From positions 82,254 to 146,253 of the forward strand of contig JAHHHW010000096.1 in NCBI GenBank assembly GCA_019359115.1: 64,000 bases of DNA, read 5' to 3'. Below the pieces are notes generated by a model. It made no database searches. It saw only the letters and a list, made by a program, of their open reading frames with translations, and was not told where the DNA came from. Position numbers and translations under genes: made by a program. This document shows, in pieces, positions 1-8,630 of the stretch. Source of the DNA: Pelatocladus maniniholoensis HA4357-MV3. GTDB lineage: Bacteria; Cyanobacteriota; Cyanobacteriia; Cyanobacteriales; Nostocaceae. Each line of letters begins with the position of its first letter. The first letter of the stretch is position 1.

Positions 1-2093
1 AAAATGCCTCATTAAACGTCAACGGTTCTTTTGTTGCCAGTACAGCCCATAGTATCAACTTTGCCGATGGCACTCAATTTAGTGCCACTAATCCCCAGTC
101 AACACCATTACTAACTGTCAATCTCCCCATCGGTTTGCAATTTGGGCAAACTGCTCAACCAATCCAAATAGAAGGGTCGAATTTACAAGTTCTGCCTGGT
201 CAAACTTTAGCAATGTTGGGTGGTGATTTATCAATTAAGGGTGGTACGCTATTAGCACCCGCAGGACGAATTGATATTGGAAGTGTCGCTCCTAACAGTT
301 TTGTCAGCTTGGCTCCTGTTACTGAAGGTTGGGCTTTGGGATACGATGACGTGCAAAATTTTCAAGATATACAAGTATCCCAAGCTGCTAATATTTTTAC
401 AACTGGTGAAGGCAATGGAGCTATACAGTTGCGTGGCAGAAATATTGCAATTACTGATGCATCACAGGTCGGAGGAATTACCATAGGAGATAAACCAGGT
501 CAACCTCTAACAATCACAGCCTCTGAATCTGTAGAAGTCAGTGGTTTCAACCAGAATTCTCCTAGCCAATTAAGTACTTTTACTTTTGCAACTGGAGCCG
601 CAGGCGACATTACAATTGCAACAAAGCGATTGATTGTTCGTGATGGTGGACTCATAGAGACGTCTACTTTTACCTCTGGCTCAGGAGGAAATTTAACTAT
701 AGATGCCTCTGAATCTGTACAAGTACTAGGAAACAATAGACGCTTTTCTAGCTTAAGTGTTCGGACTCTTAGCACCGAAAAAAATGCTGGAAATGCGGGA
801 AAAGTGCAGATTTCCACCAAGAACTTAATTCTCCGTGATGGCGGACAAATCTCAACTTCTACCCTTGGTGCTGGTAATGGGGGAACTGTGATAGTAGATG
901 CCTCTGAATCGGTGGAAGCCAGTGGTTTAATAGTGATACCTCTTACCAGATTTGACGCGAATGGGCAAAGAGTGGAAGATACTATTAATTTCCCCAGTGG
1001 CTTACTTTCTGAGACTAGAAATTCACGGCCACTCTTCACACCACCCATAGGTAAGGGAGGGGATTTAATCATTAATACCCAGCGTTTAGTTCTCAAAGAC
1101 GGTGCTAGCATCTCAGTTGCTGCTCTTGATGGTAGTCGAGGACAGGCAGGAAGATTAGATATCCATGCCTCGAAATCTGTAACAGTGACTGGTTCTGCCA
1201 TTGGTGCAAAGGGACAAGTTGTTCCCAGTACCCTATTAGCTAGAAGTGAAGGCCCTGGTAGTGCGGGCGATTTGAGAATTAACACAGGGAAGTTGACTGT
1301 CAACAATGGAGCAGAAATTAATGCCAACAGCCTAGGTTCAGGTAGGGGAGGCAACCTTAATATTACAGTTGACGACCTACTGCTAGACAACCAAGGCAAA
1401 CTCACCGCTACAACTACAGGCGGACAAGGAAATATTAACCTGCATTCTGGAACTTTAATCTTACGTCGTGGCAGTGCCATCACCACCAACGCCACAGGAA
1501 GCAATGTGACTGGTGGCAATATCAATATTGATACAAATAATTTAGTTGCAATTCCACAAGAAAATAGTGATATCACTGCCAATTCTAGAGACTTCCGAGG
1601 CGGTAATGTCACCATTAATGCTCAATCTATTTTTGGTACGCAGTTCCGTCCAGAACCCACATCCTTAAGTGATATCACTGCCACTGGGGCAAATTCTCAG
1701 TTAAATGGCAATGTCCAAATCAATATCCCGGATGTTGATCCCAGTTCTGGTTTAATAGAACTACCAAATATTCCCATCGATGCTACAAAACAAATTGCCC
1801 AAGCTTGTCCCACAGACAAAGACAATAGCTTTGTCGTCACTGGACGTGGTGGTTTGCCATTTTTACCAAACGAAGCATTCCGCACTCAAAATACTGTACA
1901 GATGCCTTGGGTTCGTCTTGATCATCGAGAAATCCCTATAGGAGGCGAGTCATTAGCCAAGTCTTCAATCCCAGATCACATTGTCGAGGCTACAGGTTGG
2001 GTAATTGATAAATCTGGGGAAGTGGCGTTGGTAGCAGCAAATACCACACCTGTGAATTCTTGGTCAAATCCCGTAGCTTGCCCAACGCGCTAA
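1..2093 (+). CDS. Two-partner-secretion (FHA-like) exoprotein, 5' end outside the window
   Basis: The frame is open from the first bases of the window, so the gene is 5'-truncated by the window edge; the TTG at 135 is an internal Leu. The first visible residues (NASLNVNGSFVAS, then FADGTQFS) match the end of the haemagglutination-activity (TPS) domain that TpsB pores recognise. A long beta-helical region follows, with about five imperfect repeats built on DASESVEVSG and NGGTVIVDASES-like blocks. The C-terminal 130 residues (IAQACPTDKDNSFVVTGRGG ... EATGWVIDKSGEVALVA) are the usual ending of cyanobacterial S-layer/filamentous-haemagglutinin-family outer membrane proteins. Expected role: secreted adhesin delivered through a ShlB/TpsB pore encoded elsewhere. 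It is followed after 256 bp by a TPR-CHAT gene, a frequent neighbour of this family. Family is clear; ligand unknown. Confidence 0.88.
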   Translation, partial: NASLNVNGSFVASTAHSINFADGTQFSATNPQSTPLLTVNLPIGLQFGQTAQPIQIEGSNLQVLPGQTLAMLGGDLSIKGGTLLAPAGRIDIGSVAPNSFVSLAPVTEGWALGYDDVQNFQDIQVSQAANIFTTGEGNGAIQLRGRNIAITDASQVGGITIGDKPGQPLTITASESVEVSGFNQNSPSQLSTFTFATGAAGDITIATKRLIVRDGGLIETSTFTSGSGGNLTIDASESVQVLGNNRRFSSLSVRTLSTEKNAGNAGKVQISTKNLILRDGGQISTSTLGAGNGGTVIVDASESVEASGLIVIPLTRFDANGQRVEDTINFPSGLLSETRNSRPLFTPPIGKGGDLIINTQRLVLKDGASISVAALDGSRGQAGRLDIHASKSVTVTGSAIGAKGQVVPSTLLARSEGPGSAGDLRINTGKLTVNNGAEINANSLGSGRGGNLNITVDDLLLDNQGKLTATTTGGQGNINLHSGTLILRRGSAITTNATGSNVTGGNINIDTNNLVAIPQENSDITANSRDFRGGNVTINAQSIFGTQFRPEPTSLSDITATGANSQLNGNVQINIPDVDPSSGLIELPNIPIDATKQIAQACPTDKDNSFVVTGRGGLPFLPNEAFRTQNTVQMPWVRLDHREIPIGGESLAKSSIPDHIVEATGWVIDKSGEVALVAANTTPVNSWSNPVACPTR

Positions 2094-2130
2094 AGGTGGG
2101 AGCATCCCAAATGTTAAAAAAAAATTGGTG

Positions 2131-2162
2131 TGTACCAGACGCGATATATCGCGTCTGGTACA
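2131..2162. repeat. 32-bp perfect palindrome
   Basis: TGTACCAGACGCGATA followed immediately by its exact reverse complement. It lies 38 bp after the exoprotein stop, so it can act as a transcript hairpin. Its core (GACGCG..CGCGTC) resembles the palindromes at 2175 and 58727, so it probably belongs to the same interspersed family. Confidence 0.9.
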
Positions 2163-2174
2163 AAATTTAAACCC

Positions 2175-2204
2175 TGTAGAGACGTGCCATGGCACGTCTC
2201 TACA
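2175..2204. repeat. 30-bp perfect palindrome of the GTAGAGACG family
   Basis: TGTAGAGACGTGCCA followed by its exact reverse complement. The outer arms GTAGAGACG/CGTCTCTAC are shared with palindromes at 58727-58750 and, less completely, 37565-37584, while the central bases differ in each copy. Confidence 0.9.
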
Positions 2205-2349
2205 TGCCTAAATGATGACGAAAAATCCTTAACCGAACCGTATTGCAAGTTGTCCTACTCGCTAAAAGGAAATTATGCCTGATTGAATTAGGGGTGCGAC
2301 AAGATTTATGTTTTAGGAATCAAACACAGATGCACACCAATGAACACCG

Positions 2350-5073
2350 ATGAACAGACGTTATCTTTACATTCGCAGGTGGTTGAAAAGATGCTTTCTT
2401 GCTTTGATGACTGCACTTTTGGTTATTTTTGAGTTTAATCTTAACTTTGGTATACAACTTGCTGTTCCTTTTGCTCAAGCAAAAAGTAATTCTAACCAAT
2501 CAAATGCCCAATCTTTAGTTGCACAAGCTCAAAAACTTTATGAGAATGGAAATTACACTCTAGCAGTCGAAATTTTACAACAGGCAATAGAAGCTTTTCA
2601 AGCGAGTGGAGATCAGCTAGAACAAGCTATGGCGTTGAGCAATCTTGCTTTAGTCGTCAAGCAACTCGGACAGATACAAACTTCGTATAGCTATATTACA
2701 AAAAGTTTAGAAATACTTAAGATTAATCGGAATCCACAACTCCTAGCCCAAAGTTTGGAAATTCAGGGAAATCTGCTATTGGAATTAGGCAAAACTCAAG
2801 AAGCTTCAGATACTTGGCAACAAGCAGCTAAGATCTACACGCAATTAGGTGATGAAGTTGGTAAAATTCGTAGTCTAATTAATCTTGCTCAAGCTGAACA
2901 AACTTTGGGGCTTTATCTTCAAGCACGTACAAATTTACAGGAAGTGGTTAAATCTGTGGATAAACAACCAGATTCTGTAATGAAAATAACTCTCCTCCGT
3001 AGTCTTGGTGATGTTCTGCAATTAGTTGGTGAGTTACATGATTCTGAAAAATATTTGCAGCAAAGTCGTAATTTGGCTCAAAAATTACGATCGCCTGAAC
3101 AATTAGCAGAAACATTGCTCAGTTTAGGTAACATTCAACGTGGTTTCGGTAATAGTGCTAGCAATCAAAAAAATGCTATTAATGGAGAACGACCCACACC
3201 TTTACGCTACATCACCTCTAATCTAAATAATCCCATCTCTAGTGAGGCTTCTAAATATTATCAACAAGCTGTCCAATTTTATGAGCAGGCGGCTACTGTA
3301 TATAATTCACCAGTTGTGCAAGTTCAGGCAAAACTCAATCAATTAAGTGTATTGCTAGAAATGCATAATTGGTCACAAGCACAGCAATTATATACTGATA
3401 TCCAATCTCGATTAAACCAAGTTCCGATTAATCAAACAGCAATTTTTGCTCGGATTAACTTAGCTCAGAGTTTAGTACATTTAAAACAAGCCACCAACGT
3501 AGATATACTTACTTGGGAAGAAATTGCTCAAGGTTTAGCAACAGCAATTAAACAAGCTAGAAGTATTGGTGATCAACGTTCAGAAGCTTACGCCTTGGGT
3601 GCATTAGGGGGAGTTTACCTAGAAACAAAAGATTTTGCCAATGCTCAAAAGCTGACTGATCAAGGATTAAAAATAGCTCTGAGTATGCGAATGGGGGATA
3701 TTGCCTATTTATGGCAATGGCAACTAGGATACATCTTTAAAATGAGAGACAATATTCCAAGTGCGATCGCATCCTACAACGATGCCTATGATACCCTGAT
3801 ATCTCTTCGTAAGGATTTAGTTGCTCTTAACCCAGATGTGCAGTTTTCCTTTCGGGATAATGTCGAACCTGTTTATCGCCAATTTGTAGATTTACTTTTG
3901 CAACCCCAAGATCAGAGTAGAAAAATTAGTAAAGAAAATTTACAACAAGCTCGTACTGTAATTGAAGCTTTACAGTTCACAGAACTAGAAAACTTTTTTC
4001 GACAAGCGTGTTTGGAACCTTCATCCAAAAATATTGATGACGTGGTTGATAAAACTGATTCTAAAACCGCAGTCATTTATCCAATTCTTTTAAAAGACCG
4101 TCTCGAAATCATTCTCAAGTTGCCAAATAAAAGTGAACTTGAACACTACACAGTTTATAAACGGGCGAATGAAGTTGAAAAAAACCTAGAGGAACTACAG
4201 CGATCGCTCGCAGAACCAGACGAAACAAAGGATGTGAAGAAATACTCACAGGAAGTATATAACTGGTTGATTAAACCACGAGAAAATAAATTGGTAGAGA
4301 TGAATATCAAAACATTGGTATTCGTATTAGATGGTTCTTTGCGAAATATTCCAATGGCTGTTCTTTATGATCAGCAAGAGAAAAAATTTTTAATCGAAAA
4401 ATATGCTATTGCTTTGGCTCCAGGTTTGCAGCTAGTTGATCCCAAGCCTTTACAAAGAAGAAAAATTTATGCTTTAACTGCTGGAGTGAGTCAAAAACGT
4501 AAATTTGGAGATCGATCCTTTGCTCCTCTCAAAAATGTAGAAGTCGAATTGCGGGACATCCAATCAGCTATACCTAAACATAAACGACTTCTCAATCGGA
4601 ATTTTACTGAAGAAAATGTGCGTAGTCAAATCAAAGAAGCATCATATAATGTTGTTCACATCGCAACTCATGGTGAGTTTAGTTCTAATGCTGAGAAGAC
4701 TTTTATTCTAACTTGGGATCAACTTTTAAAAGTCAAGGATTTTGACCAATTATTGCGTTTAGGTAACTCTAGTAAATCTCGTGCTATTGAATTACTTGTG
4801 CTGAGTGCTTGTCAAACTGCTGTAGGAGACAAGCGAGCCACCTTGGGACTTGCTGGGATCGCAGTCCGAGCAGGTACACGCAGTACGTTAGCAACTTTGT
4901 GGTCTGTTGATGATGGGTCTACGGCTAAACTCATGATTAAATTTTATCAAGAGTTAGAAGACCCTAAACTTACCAAAGCTGAAGCTCTCCAGCGCGCTCA
5001 ATTGGATTTGTTAAACAAACATAAGATTCCCTACTTATGGGCGCCCTATATTTTAGTAGGGAATTGGTTGTAG
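2350..5073 (+). CDS. Exported TPR-CHAT domain protein (putative cysteine protease)
   Basis: 907 residues. The N-terminus has basic residues then a hydrophobic stretch (CFLALMTALLVIFEF), with a probable cleavage near PFAQAKS, so export is likely. Residues about 50-480 are a tetratricopeptide-repeat solenoid (repeated A..L..AL.......G). The C-terminal third is a CHAT domain: HIATHGEF at about residue 770 carries the catalytic His, and LSACQTAVG at about 820 the catalytic Cys. TLATLWSVDDGSTAKLM and YLWAPYILVGNWL complete the family signature. CHAT proteins are caspase-like peptidases. The upstream exoprotein ends 256 bp before, and cyanobacterial CHAT-TPR genes commonly sit beside haemagglutinin-family genes, so processing or control of the exoprotein is a reasonable inference without direct proof. 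The ATG at 2350 is the first in frame that precedes the signal peptide. Confidence 0.88.
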   Translation: MNRRYLYIRRWLKRCFLALMTALLVIFEFNLNFGIQLAVPFAQAKSNSNQSNAQSLVAQAQKLYENGNYTLAVEILQQAIEAFQASGDQLEQAMALSNLALVVKQLGQIQTSYSYITKSLEILKINRNPQLLAQSLEIQGNLLLELGKTQEASDTWQQAAKIYTQLGDEVGKIRSLINLAQAEQTLGLYLQARTNLQEVVKSVDKQPDSVMKITLLRSLGDVLQLVGELHDSEKYLQQSRNLAQKLRSPEQLAETLLSLGNIQRGFGNSASNQKNAINGERPTPLRYITSNLNNPISSEASKYYQQAVQFYEQAATVYNSPVVQVQAKLNQLSVLLEMHNWSQAQQLYTDIQSRLNQVPINQTAIFARINLAQSLVHLKQATNVDILTWEEIAQGLATAIKQARSIGDQRSEAYALGALGGVYLETKDFANAQKLTDQGLKIALSMRMGDIAYLWQWQLGYIFKMRDNIPSAIASYNDAYDTLISLRKDLVALNPDVQFSFRDNVEPVYRQFVDLLLQPQDQSRKISKENLQQARTVIEALQFTELENFFRQACLEPSSKNIDDVVDKTDSKTAVIYPILLKDRLEIILKLPNKSELEHYTVYKRANEVEKNLEELQRSLAEPDETKDVKKYSQEVYNWLIKPRENKLVEMNIKTLVFVLDGSLRNIPMAVLYDQQEKKFLIEKYAIALAPGLQLVDPKPLQRRKIYALTAGVSQKRKFGDRSFAPLKNVEVELRDIQSAIPKHKRLLNRNFTEENVRSQIKEASYNVVHIATHGEFSSNAEKTFILTWDQLLKVKDFDQLLRLGNSSKSRAIELLVLSACQTAVGDKRATLGLAGIAVRAGTRSTLATLWSVDDGSTAKLMIKFYQELEDPKLTKAEALQRAQLDLLNKHKIPYLWAPYILVGNWL

Positions 5074-5300
5074 GGATTGGGGATTGGGGATCGGGGATTC
5101 TCTTTACGGAGACGCTTACGCGAACGGGGATCGGGGATTCTCCTTACGGAGACGCTTACGCGAACGGGGACTGGGGATCGGGGAAGATAGGAGTCCCTCT
5201 GGGGACAAGGAGGACAAGAGGGACAAGAGGGACAAGAGGGACAAGAGGGACAAGGGAAGGGAGCAGAATTTTTCTGGTGTTTCTGGTTTTTCTGTACTAG
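5074..5300. repeat. Compound repeat tract: 7-bp STRR, two 38-bp units and a 9-bp tandem array
   Basis: Starts with degenerate GGGGATT/GGGGATC heptamers. Two direct copies of a unit containing TTACGGAGACGCTTACGCG follow (about 5102-5126 and 5141-5164), then about six copies of the 9-mer GACAAGAGG (about 5204-5255). The reverse complement of the middle unit recurs near 14086-14120. The apparent ORFs here in several frames are translations of the repeats and are not genes. Confidence 0.85.
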
Positions 5301-6277
5301 GTTAAGTCGTCTAGCTGCTAGGAATTTTGGCTGTTTGAGATTTAGAATGTCTGAACGCAGGTACAATAAGCTAAAGCTATATGCAGCTAGTAAAGAAAAA
5401 ACAGTCAACAACCCAGGTCTAAAGACACGCTTGTTTCTAGCCTAAGACTAAGACAATAGTTGACCAGACTAAGTTCTTAACTGAACTACGTTATTGGCAA
5501 GAGTTAAAGACCTACCAGGGAATGCGTAGCCAGTTTCCTGCTCTAGAACTGGAAGATTAAACAGATTTATTGGGTTAAGTCGGTGTCTTCTGGATAGTAC
5601 AGACCAATAACATTGTCGTTCGCCCTTGGCGTTCCCGAAGGGTAGCTAACATTACTTCCGCAAGGAAAGGCTCCTTGGAGCAAAAGCCGTTATGCGTACA
5701 GAGTTGTGAGATTTGAAATGGTAATTGTCAAGCTTGAAAGTGCAACACAATAGCACACCGAGTTAAACAATCTCCTTGCGCGATAATGGTGCAAATATTT
5801 AAGGCGGTTAAAACCGCACGTGTCGCTTTCCTCTCAGCACTTAAGTGTCTGAGTTTCCCGCATACCGTGAGGTCTTATGACTCAGCTTATTGAAGATTGG
5901 GTTGATCGCTTGCCCAATATAGAACTTGACAAAAACTCAACTGCACTCCAATCTCAACAACCTACGGTTGATGTTGATTAGAGTGCGTCTCGTTTTTGAA
6001 GCGTCACTACCCCACCCTATAGAGGGATGGGGACTTCCGCGCTACGTTAAATGATTAAATCCGTATAAAACTCATTTATTCTTCATTTTGCTTACTCTAT
6101 ATTTGGGGTATTAAAAATTTATCTTGTGTGTCTACGGGTATATAAAATAGAGAGAAGCTTTTTTATAGTGTTCAACTATCAGAAGGTATAAATTTAGTAT
6201 CAATTTTTGCAGAATCGGTTCAGCAACAACTAGTATTCAAGAAAAACCACCGCATCTATACGCTTTTGACATTTTTT
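5301..6277. other. Intergenic region with gene and mobile-element debris
   Basis: No intact gene is seen. An open stretch at 5441-5560 (+) encodes about 39 residues ending ELRYWQELKTYQGMRSQF then PALELED and a stop, with no start codon of its own; it looks like the tail of a decayed gene of unknown identity. A small ORF at 5877-5981 (34 residues, starting MTQLIEDWVDRLPNIELD) has no recognisable homology. At 6011-6034 there is an imperfect hairpin, CCCCACCCT..AGGGATGGGG, of the kind found at IS200/IS605 ends. The last 200 bp before agrE are AT-rich and probably hold its promoter; I could not place a convincing NtcA site. Confidence 0.55.
5780..6045 (+). ncRNA. Candidate structured RNA or mobile-element right end
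   Basis: This segment is more GC-rich than its flanks. It has a perfect hairpin (GCGGTT-AA-AACCGC, 5804-5817), a CACTTAAGTG palindrome around 5839-5848, the string GAGTTTCCCGCATACCGTG, and a terminal CCCCACCC/GGGATGGGG hairpin. The arrangement resembles the non-coding right end downstream of tnpB/iscB-type genes, where guide (omega) RNAs are encoded, but no nuclease gene remains next to it. Identity is inferred from layout only. Confidence 0.25.
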
Positions 6278-8389
6278 ATGACTTCCCAGATTCGCTACTT
6301 GATGTGTCCGCCTGACCACTACAATGTGGACTATGTAATTAATCCCTGGATGGAGGGGAATATTCACAAGTCATCGCGCGATCGCGCTGTGCAGCAGTGG
6401 CATAAACTTTATCACATCCTCAAAGAACACGCGATTGTAAATTTAGTGCCACCCCAGCAGGGCTGGCCAGATATGGTGTTCACGGCTAATGCTGGTCTGG
6501 TGTTGGGAGAGACAGTAGTTTTAAGTCGCTTTTTGCATAAAGAGCGTCAAGGAGAAGAACCGTATTTTAAGCAATGGTTTGAGGAAAACGGCTACAAAGT
6601 CTATGAGTTACCCAAAGACTTGCCGTTTGAGGGAGCTGGTGATGCACTCCTAGATCGGGAAGGACGCTGGCTATGGGCGGGATACGGTTTCCGTTCAGAG
6701 TTAGATTCTCATCCCTATCTGGCAAAATGGCTGGATATTGAAGTGTTATCCCTGCGGTTGATAGATGATCGCTTCTATCACTTGGATACTTGCTTTTGTC
6801 CATTAACAAATGGTTATTTGCTTTACTATCCTGCGGCTTTTGATTCCTACTCCAATCGTCTAATTGAAATGCGAGTAGCTCCAGAAAAGCGGATAGCGAT
6901 CGCCGAGGCTGATGCGGTGAACTTCGCCTGTAATGCGGTGAATGTGGATCGCATCGTGATTATGAACAAAGCTAGTGATTCCCTCAAGGAACATCTGGTG
7001 AATGTGGGTTTCCAAATTATTGAAACACCACTGACAGAATTTCTCAAAGCGGGGGGTGCAGCCAAATGTTTGACTCTGCGTTCAACAGAACCAGTCAGAG
7101 AAGAAGTTCATGCTACTGTGTCGGTAGAAAGCCGCATCCTTCGCATGGAAGGACACTTGCTTGATGCGGGCTTGATTAACCGCGCTTTGGATTTGATTGT
7201 AGATAACGGCGGAAGTTTCCAAGTTCTCAACTTTAACTTAGGAGAACAACGACAAAGTACCTCAGCCGCAGAGGTGAAGGTCTCGGCTCCCTCTCATGAG
7301 GTGATGGAAGAAATCATCTCCCAACTCATTGATTTGGGTGCGGTTGACTTGCCGCAAGATGAGCGAGATGCCAAGCTAGAACCAGTGATTATGCCTGGTG
7401 TCGCTCCCGATGATTTTTATGTCAGCACGATTTATCCCACCGAGGTGCGGATTAATGGTGAGTGGATGACAGTACACAATCAACGCATGGACGGAGCGAT
7501 CGCAATTTCCCAAACTCCCCAAGGTTTGATAGCACGGTGTAAAATCTTACGCGATTTGGAAGTTGGCGAACAGGTGGTTGTGGATGTCCAAGGTATCCGC
7601 ACTATTCGCAAAACAGAATCGCGGGAAAAACGCAATGCTGAAGAATTTAGCTTTATGTCAGCAGGGGTTTCCAGCGAACGGCGCGTAGAATTAGTCGTTG
7701 AGCAGGTGGCTTGGGAACTACGTAAAATCCGCGATGCAGGTGGTAAAGTTGCTGTCACAGCTGGCCCAGTAGTGATTCATACTGGTGGTGGCGAACATCT
7801 ATCACGGCTGATTCGTGAAGGATACGTACAAGCGCTGTTGGGAGGAAATGCGATCGCTGTTCACGACATCGAACAATCGATCATGGGTACTTCCCTCGGT
7901 GTTGATATGAAGCGGGGTGTAGCAGTACGCGGCGGACACCGCCACCACTTGAAGATCATTAACACTATCCGGCGTTACGGTAGTATTGCCAAAGCTGTAG
8001 AAGCTGGGGCAATTAAAAATGGTGTCATGTATGAATGTGTAAAAAATCACGTACCTTTCTGTTTGGCTGGTTCAATTCGGGATGATGGCCCCTTACCTGA
8101 TACCCAAATGGATTTAATTAAGGCGCAAGAACAATACGCCGAACTGCTCAAAGGTGCAGAGATGATTTTGATGTTATCATCAATGCTGCATTCTATTGGT
8201 GTGGGTAATATGACGCCTGCGGGTGTGAAAATGGTTTGTGTAGATATCAACCCAGCAGTAGTAACAAAATTAAGCGATCGAGGTTCGATTGAATCGCTGG
8301 GTGTAGTGACAGATGTAGGATTATTCCTGAGTTTGTTAACCCAGCAGTTGGATAAGTTGACAAGTCCGTACACAGCCAAAATGGGATAG
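6278..8389 (+). CDS. agrE: Bifunctional arginine dihydrolase / ornithine cyclodeaminase (AgrE/ArgZ type)
   Basis: 703 residues when started at the ATG at 6278 (MTSQIRYLMCPPDHYN); an upstream TTG would add only four residues. The N-terminal half has the guanidine-modifying (amidinotransferase) fold: DMVFTANAG, FEGAGDAL, HLDTCF with His168, and GGAAKCLTLR with Cys264 as the nucleophile. Numbering agrees with Anabaena AgrE. The C-terminal half, from about residue 285, is the LOR/SDH-type domain, with GPVVIHTGGGEHL and GGNAIAVHD. Known for the family: arginine is converted to ornithine, CO2 and two NH3, and in Anabaena the C-terminal domain turns ornithine into proline and NH3. It acts in the cytoplasm, mobilising nitrogen from cyanophycin-derived arginine. 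The gene appears monocistronic, with a structured repeat just downstream at 8404. Confidence 0.93.
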   Translation: MTSQIRYLMCPPDHYNVDYVINPWMEGNIHKSSRDRAVQQWHKLYHILKEHAIVNLVPPQQGWPDMVFTANAGLVLGETVVLSRFLHKERQGEEPYFKQWFEENGYKVYELPKDLPFEGAGDALLDREGRWLWAGYGFRSELDSHPYLAKWLDIEVLSLRLIDDRFYHLDTCFCPLTNGYLLYYPAAFDSYSNRLIEMRVAPEKRIAIAEADAVNFACNAVNVDRIVIMNKASDSLKEHLVNVGFQIIETPLTEFLKAGGAAKCLTLRSTEPVREEVHATVSVESRILRMEGHLLDAGLINRALDLIVDNGGSFQVLNFNLGEQRQSTSAAEVKVSAPSHEVMEEIISQLIDLGAVDLPQDERDAKLEPVIMPGVAPDDFYVSTIYPTEVRINGEWMTVHNQRMDGAIAISQTPQGLIARCKILRDLEVGEQVVVDVQGIRTIRKTESREKRNAEEFSFMSAGVSSERRVELVVEQVAWELRKIRDAGGKVAVTAGPVVIHTGGGEHLSRLIREGYVQALLGGNAIAVHDIEQSIMGTSLGVDMKRGVAVRGGHRHHLKIINTIRRYGSIAKAVEAGAIKNGVMYECVKNHVPFCLAGSIRDDGPLPDTQMDLIKAQEQYAELLKGAEMILMLSSMLHSIGVGNMTPAGVKMVCVDINPAVVTKLSDRGSIESLGVVTDVGLFLSLLTQQLDKLTSPYTAKMG

Positions 8390-8403
8390 GAAAAGAAGGC
8401 AAA

Positions 8404-8549
8404 AGGGCTATTTCATTCTTACCATAACCCGCCCAGAAATAAATTTCCGAGCTAACAGCAAAACTCCACTGAAAGTCGTTTTTAGACGACTTAAGCTATA
8501 AGCCAAAAATTAAACTTCTTGGCGGACTGGACGAGAATGAAATAACCCT
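8404..8549. repeat. Structured interspersed element, copy 1 (MITE-like)
   Basis: 146 bp. Outer arms AGGGCTATTTCATTCT (8404-8419) and AGAATGAAATAACCCT (8534-8549) pair at 15 of 16 positions. Inside is a second stem (CCGCCCAGAA / TTCTTGGCGG) and a hairpin AAGTCGT-TTTTAG-ACGACTT (8473-8492). A diverged relative with the same inner architecture but different outer arms is at 53528-53687. It lies 15 bp after the agrE stop and could also terminate transcription. Confidence 0.75.
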
Positions 8550-8630
8550 GTTTTGATGTAAAACATTCGACACGATAGAAAAATATTCACCAGTTTGAGA
8601 AAGCCCACAAAAGTTCCAAAGGGATGAAAA

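Noticed and set aside
500..1615. Long antisense ORF (371 residues) opposite the exoprotein
   Set aside because: It mirrors the repetitive coding strand, has low-complexity Pro/Leu/Ser composition, and no domain or ribosome-binding site. The sense frame is a clear TPS exoprotein.
5037..5411. Overlapping ORFs in three frames after the CHAT gene
   Set aside because: They translate 7-bp and 9-bp repeats (RGT, DKR, SCP peptide repeats) and are not proteins.
6060..6277. NtcA site (GTA-N8-TAC) before agrE
   Set aside because: Several GTA and TAC words occur but none with correct spacing and a matching -10 box.
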